Below, in pieces: positions 11,612-16,337 of a stretch of 16,337 nt of DNA (position 1 is its first letter; the number at the start of each line of letters is the position of its first letter). The position numbers and the translations under genes are program-made. The notes under the pieces are model-generated. The model saw only the letters and a list, made by a program, of their open reading frames with translations, was not told where the DNA came from and did not search any database. This DNA comes from Rodentolepis nana (taxonomy: Eukaryota > Platyhelminthes > Cestoda > Cyclophyllidea > Hymenolepididae), in NCBI GenBank assembly GCA_900617975.1, contig UZAE01014155.1, positions 1-16,337 on the forward strand. The letters run 5' to 3'.

Positions 11612-12572
11612 TGGTAGTTTGAAGTCAGAAGTCAACTGCCGATAAATAGACTTTTTGCAAGTCAGAAGTCAACTGCCGATCAATAGACTTTTTTGTCTTT
11701 GAAGCTAGTAGTCGAATTTGACATACAGTGGGGTGATTGTAGTTTGAAGTCATGTCAAATGCCGGTTAATAGACTTTTTTGCCGTATGAGAATGTAGGAC
11801 ATATAGGGGGGTCATGGTAGTTTGAAGTGAGAAGAAAACTGCCGGTTAATAGACTTTTTTGCCGTATGCGGAGAAGTCAACTACCAGTTAATAGACTTTG
11901 CCGTTGAAGTCAGAAGTCAACTGCCGGTTAATAGAATTTTTTTGCCGATAGTTTGAAGTCAACTGCCGGTTTATAGACTTCGAATATGACATAGAGAAGT
12001 CAACTGCCAGTTAATAGATCATGGTAATTGAAGTCAGAAGTCAACTGCCGATTAATAGACTTGGGGTCATGATAGTTTGAACTCAGAAGTCAACTGCCAG
12101 TTAATAGACTTACTCATGGTAGTTTGAAGTCAACTGCCAGGTAATAGACTTTAGTTTGAAGTGAGAAGTCAACTGCCGATTGATAGACTTTTATTTGAAG
12201 TCAGAAGTCAACTGCCAGTTAATAGACCTTTTCAGTCAGAAGTCAACTGCCGGTTTATAGACTTTTTTGCCGTTTGAGTAGTCAGAAGTCAACTGCCGGT
12301 TAATAGACTTTTTTGTGAAGTGAGAAGTCAACTGCCAGTTAATAGACCTTTTTGCGTTGAAGTCAGAAGTCAACTGCCGGTTAATAGAATTTTTTTGCCG
12401 ATAGTTTGAAGTCAACTGCCGGTTTATAGACTTCGAATATGACATAGAGAAGTCAACTGCCAGTTAATAGATCTGGTCATGGTAGTTTGAAGTCAGAAGT
12501 CAACTGCCGGTTTTGGGGTGATGGCAATTTGAAGTCAGAAGTCAACTGCCAGTTTAAGACTTTTTTGCCGTA
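11612..12572 (-). repeat. Minisatellite of about 21 units, mostly 39-42 bp, derived from the element body
   Basis: The core gtcaactgcc (or a one- or two-base variant) occurs at 11631, 11668, 11754, 11833, 11876, 11916, 11958, 11999, 12040, 12089, 12129, 12168, 12207, 12242, 12288, 12327, 12369, 12411, 12452, 12499 and 12541. Most spacings are 35-49 bp, typically 39-42; two are 79-86 bp where longer pieces of the element are included. A unit is approximately gaagtcagaagtcaactgcc, then (a/g)gttaatagactttttt. The single-copy ancestor of the unit is seen once in copies A, B, D, E and F. In-frame translations rich in NRQLTSDF come from unit lengths divisible by three and are not a gene. Confidence 0.95.
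11902..12020. repeat. 119-bp perfect direct duplication, left copy (right copy 12355-12473)
   Basis: From cgttgaagtcagaag to ccagttaatagatc the two stretches are base-for-base identical, offset 453 bp. Each spans three minisatellite units and includes the distinctive cttcgaatatgacatagaga. Neighbouring units differ from each other at several positions, so the identity marks a recent duplication or conversion within the array. Confidence 0.93.
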
Positions 12573-12634
12573 TGAGTATACGTTGCCCAGGGTGCGCCAC
12601 GTGGAGGTAAGTCTATAGCACACCCCAAATATTT

Positions 12635-12903
12635 GTACATGTCTGGTATTTGAGTCAAACACGTTTGTCAATTCTCGCCTCCTTTTGATTTATTTTACGC
12701 TAATAAGGCCATTGGATTATTACTAACCAATGGTGACTAGTATAGGTAAGCTATCGATTTCCAATCATCCTCTCTTTTCTACTTGATGTTGGTCCTTCTC
12801 AATTGCCTTTCTTCTGGCTTCGGGGAAACCTATTAAAGCCCCCTCCCCAGCCGTGCCCTTTAGGGTGTCATCAAACATGCAAAGAGACAATGCTAAACCA
12901 AAA
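12635..12903. other. Spacer between repeat copy C and the ankyrin locus
   Basis: No exon was identified. A minus-strand AATAAA (12690-12695) could be the poly(A) signal of the ankyrin locus, about 210 bp after its last open frame. The plus-strand frame at 12803-13051 overlaps the better-supported minus-strand ORF and is taken as its shadow. Confidence 0.4.
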
Positions 12904-13225
12904 TTATTTGAAGTATTCAAGTATTTTTCCAATTGAGATTAATGATTGGAGTAGGGGTGTGCATGGAGCACAGATTGAGGGGCTGAAGTCTGTAAGAGAA
13001 TGGAGAACGTCGGCTAGCTTCCTCGCGCAGGCTTCTGAAATGAGATTTTGATCGTTCAGGTCTTTCTATCCCCCTTGTAGGCTATCATCTCTGATTTTGG
13101 CTGTTCTTCTATCATAGTCATTGGTTTCCTCTGAAAGAGATGAAGTAATTAATCTTGGTGAATTTGTGTTCAGTTTCGATTTCGTCGCCATTGATGCAAT
13201 TTTCGATGGCAATGCACCCACCTTT
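12904..13225 (-). pseudogene. C-terminal exon of ankyrin locus, interrupted by in-frame TAG
   Basis: The acceptor GAGTTAG precedes 13225. The frame gives PKVGALPSKIASMATKSK, a Ser/Thr- and Lys-rich segment, then DYDRRTAKIRDDSLQGG and TAG at 13068-13066. The same frame continues open for 53 codons after the TAG (KDLNDQNLISEACARK, then ADVLHSLTDFSP) to TAA at 12906-12904. This second half has clearly higher GC than its surroundings. Either the protein ends at the TAG or a once longer protein acquired a stop here. Confidence 0.5.
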
Positions 13226-13387
13226 CTAACTCATAACCTCTATTAAACTTAGTAGGTTGTAAGTCTTATCAAGGAGTAAAGCAAAGCACTTTTGGCAGAC
13301 CGCTGTTGTATTCTCAACTTTACCTTTTATGACAGTTGGAAGAACGCACGACCGGTTATGAATTTGCGTTAAGTATATGCAGCTTAC

Positions 13388-13432
13388 GGAGTCCTTCTCA
13401 CTTGAAATTTCGATTTCTCTTCCACATTAAAG
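13388..13432 (-). pseudogene. 45-nt candidate exon of ankyrin locus
   Basis: It lies between TTTCTTAG and a GTAAGC donor. It reads FNVEEKSKFQVRRTP in the phase required by both neighbouring exons (phase 2 in, phase 2 out), giving MIRN-FNVEEK and RRTP-KVGA joins. Flanking introns would be 135 and 162 bp. Support is phase and splice signals only. Confidence 0.4.
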
Positions 13433-13567
13433 CTAAGAAATATCACATTGTATCATTTACCTTCTCAACCATAGGCATTAATGAGCATTTATATTTGGCA
13501 TGACATTCAATAAATCTTCAACTCCCCATTCTCTCTTTCTTTCTCTCTCAATTCGACTAAATCTTAC

Positions 13568-13703
13568 TTGCGAATCATAATCACTTTGGTAAGTGGTGTG
13601 CTGCTATGTTTATCACGAGCATGTGCATCTGCCCCATGAGAAACTAGAAGCGGATGGGGAGCTTGATCTTGCTGATGTATGGGTTCAAGTATTAGGGGAT
13701 TTC
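13568..13703 (-). pseudogene. Ankyrin-repeat exon
   Basis: The frame reads PHPLLVSHGADAHARDKHSS then TPLTKVIMIR, with the ankyrin signature LL..HGAD...RD..S.TPL, and ends at a GTAAGAT donor (13567-13561). Two acceptors are possible: TTAAAGCAG before 13703 or ACATCAG before 13671; both keep the same frame. This piece contains no stop or shift and is the cleanest evidence for an ankyrin gene here. Confidence 0.72.
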
Positions 13704-13739
13704 CTGCTTTAATTTACATATTCACTTTGATTCCATGCT

Positions 13740-14095
13740 AAAGCAATAAATGTTACTTATACAAAATGGCAGGCGTCTTGATGGTTATCATTAGCCCTTT
13801 AGTTGACTTCAGGCTTCACAGAGGGGAAGGAGCATCAAATTGAAAAAATTCGAGAGGGGGGGGGGGGGGGAAGAGAAGAGTGTTTCAAAGATGTAAGAGA
13901 CAAACTCAAAGGTAGAAAGAAGGTGGGGTGAGTACTGCGGAAATATTCGAATATGGCATAGAGTGAGGTGATGGTAGTTTGAAGTGGGCAGTCAACTGCC
14001 AGTCAATAGACTTTTTCGCCGTAGGAGTATACGTTGCCCAGGGTGCACCACGTGGAGGTAAGTCTATCGCACACCCCAAAGCAACAAATGTCACT
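13740..14095 (-). mobile_element. Repeat copy D: full-length SINE-like element with 18-bp target-site duplication
   Basis: The body is 13758-14077 in minus orientation, 5' GGGGTGTGCGATAGACTTAC to 3' CGCCTGCCATTTTGTATA. Flanks are aaagcaataaatgttact (13740-13757) and aaagcaacaaatgtcact (14078-14095), identical at 16 of 18 positions. This is the best insertion footprint in the window and sets the element's exact ends. The internal C tract appears as 15 G at 13856-13870. It lies between ankyrin pieces, on the same strand as that locus. Confidence 0.93.
13856..13870. repeat. Homopolymer of 15 G inside repeat copy D
   Basis: Same element position as the 11-C tract of copy A (9517-9527, opposite orientation). 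The tract is only about 3-5 bases in copies B, C, E and F. Confidence 0.95.
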
Positions 14096-14134
14096 GCACC
14101 AACTCCCCATTAATGATGACAGATTGAAAAGCTT

Positions 14135-14166
14135 GATTGATTTCTGCTGATTGATTGATTGATTTT
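14135..14166. repeat. GATT microsatellite, interrupted
   Basis: gattgattt, an interruption, then gattgattgattgatttt. Short and imperfect. Confidence 0.8.
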
Positions 14167-14279
14167 CGGATGCTCTGATAAGGGTAAACATTTCTTAATG
14201 TCAGTAAAGGAATAAAGACCTTAAAAATAACCTTTTTACACGTTAATGTAAGTTCCTATTTTCAGTATTTATTAGCTAC

Positions 14280-14567
14280 ATATCTCGTTGGTACACCGTG
14301 CTCAAGAAAATAGTGCTCAACTCCTAAGTATCCATTGTTACCGGCATACATATTCTTATTGTCAAACTTCTAGCCATGAGAAATTCCACACCTTCCAAAG
14401 ACCCATCGGCAGCGTAAGAGTGTATGTCGTTATCTATGTCAGAATAAGGAGGCATTTATGAATGTTCCTTTTTCCAGAAGAACCTCCATCATTCTAACAT
14501 TTGGTAGACTTGCTGCCATTAACGACGGAACAGAGTTATTGCCACCGATCGAGGCATTCACGTTGAC
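14280..14567 (-). pseudogene. Ankyrin-repeat block with two compensating frame changes
   Basis: The acceptor AATAG precedes 14567. Frame one reads VNVNASIGGNNSVPSLMAAS then EVLLEKGTFINAS, stopping at TGA 14441-14439. From about 14440 the next frame continues the repeat: NDIHSYAADGSLEGVEFLMA. From 14363 the reading returns to frame one: DNKNMYAGNNGYLGVEHYFL then EHGVPTRY. Three consecutive ankyrin-like units are thus visible but not in one frame, and the third is short by about eight residues. No GT donor or AG acceptor pair that would splice around the shifts was found. Confidence 0.7.
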
Positions 14568-15112
14568 CTATTAATAGAGTAAAATTGACAAAATGATGGA
14601 ATGCATGTTTTTTAAGCAGAGACAATAATTTACCAATTAAATTGAGGTTATAGAATGGATTTTAACAATAAACACCTACTAGAAAGTGCGGTCAAACCCA
14701 CTGTTAATAGGTGCTGGTCAAGTAACCAGAAATTTAATAAGGCTACTTTGGAAGTAATTCAGTTATCAATAAAATTAAGTTTGTGAAGGTCGTGATTGGT
14801 CTGGGGAGACGGTGTAGATTACTGATCTCCTTAACCACATTATGTAGAATATTTTTAATAAACCAATGGACCAATTTATGAGTGTAATTTGATTTCACTC
14901 AATTACGGAGCAAATGTGATATGTAGATGACACGGAATCGATATTCCGCAATCCTCTAACAGCAATACATCGTTTCACTATAATATGTGCTTTGGCAACT
15001 ATGCGAATAAAATAATGAAGTACACATTTAGTAAAACAGGGTCTGCACATACAAACAAACTTTAGTAACAAACTTTAAGGAAAATTTGCTCCTTTTCTTC
15101 CTCTACATATTG
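14568..15112. other. Presumed intron or spacer of the ankyrin locus, no exon recognised
   Basis: AT-rich, with only short minus-strand frames lacking ankyrin signatures. If the candidate first exon at 15525-15572 is real, this and repeat copy E form one intron of about 960 bp. Confidence 0.4.
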
Positions 15113-15426
15113 CTATCCTGGCAAAAGGTACAATAGTTTTACCTTAGGTGACATATGCTCATATGACAAAAAAGTCTATAAACCGACAGTTGACTTCTCA
15201 ATTCAAATTAGCATGACCTCATTATGTCATAGTCAAGTCCTTCCACAGTGCTCACCCCACTTTGCATGTGTCTCTTTTACATCTGTGAACCATTCTTCTG
15301 TTCCCCCACCTTTGAATTGTTGTAACTTTGATGTTCCTCCCCTCTGTGAAGCCCGAAGTCAACTAAATTGTTAATGGTAACCTTCATAAAGCCTGCCATT
15401 TGATAATAATAATACTATCCTGACAA
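15113..15426 (+). mobile_element. Repeat copy E: diverged SINE-like element with 12-bp target-site duplication
   Basis: Flanks are ctatcctggcaa (15113-15124) and ctatcctgacaa (15415-15426), 11 of 12 identical. The body (15125-15414) starts with a drifted 5' end (aaggtacaatag), lacks about 20 bp around the usual GTGCACC block, and ends GCCTGCCATTTGATAATAATAATA, an A/T-rich tail. It keeps the motif AGTTGACTTC (15188-15197) and its inverted partner GAAGTCAACT (15355-15364). Divergence suggests an older insertion than copies D and F. Confidence 0.9.
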
Positions 15427-15434
15427 CCACACAC

Positions 15435-15459
15435 CTTCTCCTTCTTCTTCTTCTTCTTC
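15435..15459. repeat. CTT microsatellite
   Basis: About seven CTT units with one interruption, just beyond the right target-site duplication of copy E. Confidence 0.85.
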
Positions 15460-15524
15460 AATTCTCATTAACGATACAAGCACACCATCCATTAATTACA
15501 AACAGACATTGTTTGATTACTAAC

Positions 15525-15572
15525 CAAGTCTTTATTTAGCGGATCAAGAGGATTTAAAATTTCAACTGACAT
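15525..15572 (-). pseudogene. Candidate first coding exon of the ankyrin locus
   Basis: It reads MSVEILNPLDPLNKDL and ends at a GTTAGT donor in phase 0, the phase needed to join VNVNASIGG of the ankyrin block. The 5' context could also be an acceptor (CTATGTCAG) with a different frame, so exon and start are tentative. Confidence 0.35.
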
Positions 15573-16026
15573 AGGAGGTTAGGAGCTAGAAAGCCTTAAA
15601 TTTACGAAAAGATGCAAAAAAATTTCTTTCTGGAAATTTTAGGTTATTTCGTTGGGGTTAGCATGTGATTGTGTCGGATTTACAAAAATCTTCAAAAGAC
15701 TTGAAAAATTACCATTTCCTTTCAAACCCATATATTGCAAATAACACAGGAAAAAGCCGACTTTTACTTTTACTCATCTTTGCTATGCAGCTTTAGTCCA
15801 TGTGATACCGAAAAGATTTTCTTTCAACTTACACAAGTCAAAATATATAAAACCCTTTGCCGCCAATGGCTGCTGCTATGCTGTAGAACATTTGCCTACA
15901 TTCTAAATTAGCCATGAATTATTCACACCCATACAAAAGTTGCTTTAAGCCAAGAAATGGCATTAAGACGGAAAGGAGTAAGTATTTTGAGAAATTGCCC
16001 TACGCAGAACCATTCTCAATTTTCCT
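15573..16026. other. Spacer, no gene recognised
   Basis: AT-rich. A minus-strand ATG frame (MSKSKSRLFPVLFAIYGF, 15777-15713) has a possible donor but does not splice in phase into the candidate exon at 15572, so it is not called. The plus-strand frame from 15914 is chance sequence running into repeat copy F. Confidence 0.4.
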
Positions 16027-16337
16027 GGGGTGTGCGATAGACTTACCTCCAAGTGGTGCACCCTGGTCAACGTATACTCATACGGCAAAAAAGTCTATTA
16101 ACCGGCAGTTGACTTCTGACTTCAAACTACCACGACCCCCTGGTTGTCATATTCGACCCCTTCCACAGTACTCACCTTACCTTTTTCTCTACCTTTGTGT
16201 CTGTCTGCCTCTTTTATATCTGTGAATCGCTCTTCTGTTCCCCACCCCTCGACTTTCTGCTACTTTGATGAACCTTCCCTCTGTGAAGCCCGAAGTCAGC
16301 TAAATGGCTAATGATATCTATCAAAACGCCTGCCATT
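16027..16337 (+). mobile_element. Repeat copy F: SINE-like element running into the window end
   Basis: It starts GGGGTGTGCGATAGACTTAC, closely matching copies C and D, and reaches CGCCTGCCATT at the last base. It is essentially complete; the tail and right-hand duplication lie outside. It carries a single copy of the unit (aaaagtctattaaccggcag, then ttgacttctgacttcaaac) that is amplified in copy C. Confidence 0.92.

Larger units (their letters stand above)
11438..12634 (-). mobile_element. Repeat copy C: SINE-like element enlarged by an internal minisatellite
   Basis: The 5' end on the minus strand is GGGGTGTGCTATAGACTTAC at 12626; the 3' end is CGCCTGCCATTTGAG near 11451, followed by an A-run (11446-11450 as T). 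Possible flanking repeats aaatattt at 11438-11445 and 12627-12634 are short and low-complexity. All family blocks are present in order, including TCGAATAATTCCACAGTATTCACCTC-type sequence at about 11562-11595 and CTGTGAAGCCCGAAGTCAAC at about 11490-11510. The body is about 1.18 kb instead of about 0.32 kb because of the tandem array at 11612-12572. Confidence 0.88.
12904..15572 (-). pseudogene. Ankyrin-repeat gene, broken; probable pseudogene
   Basis: Pieces on the minus strand, 5' to 3': possible first exon 15572-15525; ankyrin block 14567-14280; ankyrin exon 13703 (or 13671) to 13568; small exon 13432-13388; C-terminal exon 13225-13066, with the frame open beyond its stop to 12904. The last three splice together with matching phase (2, 2) through GTAAGA and GTAAGC donors. 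Ankyrin hallmarks are clear (EVLLEKG, GSLEGVEFL, LLVSHGADAHARDKHSSTPL). Two frame changes in the ankyrin block and an in-frame TAG in the C-terminal exon argue that it is no longer intact; assembly error is the alternative. Ankyrin repeats are protein-interaction modules, and the gene's specific role cannot be told. Repeat copies E and D lie in what would be its introns. Some similarity in feel to ASZ1- or ANKEF1-type ankyrin proteins is too weak to name it. Confidence 0.6.

Noticed and set aside
11612..12572. CRISPR-like array of about 40-bp spacing
   Set aside because: There are no unique spacers: the whole unit is repeated, and the sequence is eukaryotic and derived from the adjacent retroposon.
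12236..12671. Minus-strand frames rich in repeated NRQLTSDF
   Set aside because: They are translations of the minisatellite and element body; the repetition follows from unit lengths of 39 and 42 bp, and there is no start context or splice support.
12803..13051. Plus-strand 82-codon frame
   Set aside because: It overlaps the minus-strand C-terminal ORF of the ankyrin locus, which has phase-matched splicing upstream; the plus frame has no recognisable similarity.
15713..15777. Minus-strand ATG frame MSKSKSRLFPVLFAIYGF with a possible donor, considered as first exon of the ankyrin gene
   Set aside because: Every nearby acceptor gives a stop or wrong phase into the next candidate exon.
16027..16337. 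Element interpreted as a DNA transposon or solo LTR
   Set aside because: The ends are not inverted copies of each other and lack TG...CA. The duplications vary from 10 to 18 bp and tails are A/T-rich, which fits retroposition better.

Overview
The window looks like nuclear DNA of a flatworm, most likely a tapeworm. It is AT-rich between genes, reads in the standard genetic code, and its introns fall into a very short class (40 bp, seen in two different genes) and a tight 68-79 bp class. As I recall, this two-peaked intron pattern has been reported for tapeworm genomes. No bacterial operon logic applies. The species assignment is inference.

Layout. 1-50 holds the 3' tail of an interspersed repeat, and 51-1985 is AT-rich DNA without recognisable genes. 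1986-8147 (+) is a complete 13-exon gene for the ribosome-biogenesis WD40 protein WDR36/Utp21, of 1057 codons; all exon phases agree across 12 introns, one of which appears to be GC-AG. 8148-10483 is a repeat-bearing spacer with two copies of the repeat family. 10484-10982 (-) is a small two-exon gene of unknown function that converges on WDR36 and has its own poly(A) signal. 11438-12634 is a greatly enlarged copy of the repeat, containing a minisatellite of about 21 units. 12904-15572 (-) carries pieces of an ankyrin-repeat gene. It has two frame changes and an in-frame stop and is probably a pseudogene; two repeat copies sit between its pieces. A last repeat copy runs from 16027 to the window end.

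Repeat family. Seven copies (four +, three -) cover about one sixth of the window. A full copy is about 290-340 bp, begins GGGGTGTGCGATAG, ends CGCCTGCCATTTGA plus an A/T-rich tail, and in three cases is flanked by imperfect direct repeats of 10, 12 and 18 bp. These hallmarks fit a SINE-like retroposon moved by LINE machinery. I do not recognise the family and found no convincing tRNA-type internal promoter. The most interesting object is copy C (11446-12626), in which about 40 bp of the element body has been multiplied into a minisatellite that itself contains a perfect 119-bp duplication.

The genes do not obviously work together. WDR36 is a nucleolar housekeeping gene, the small minus-strand gene is unknown, and the ankyrin locus appears to be decaying.
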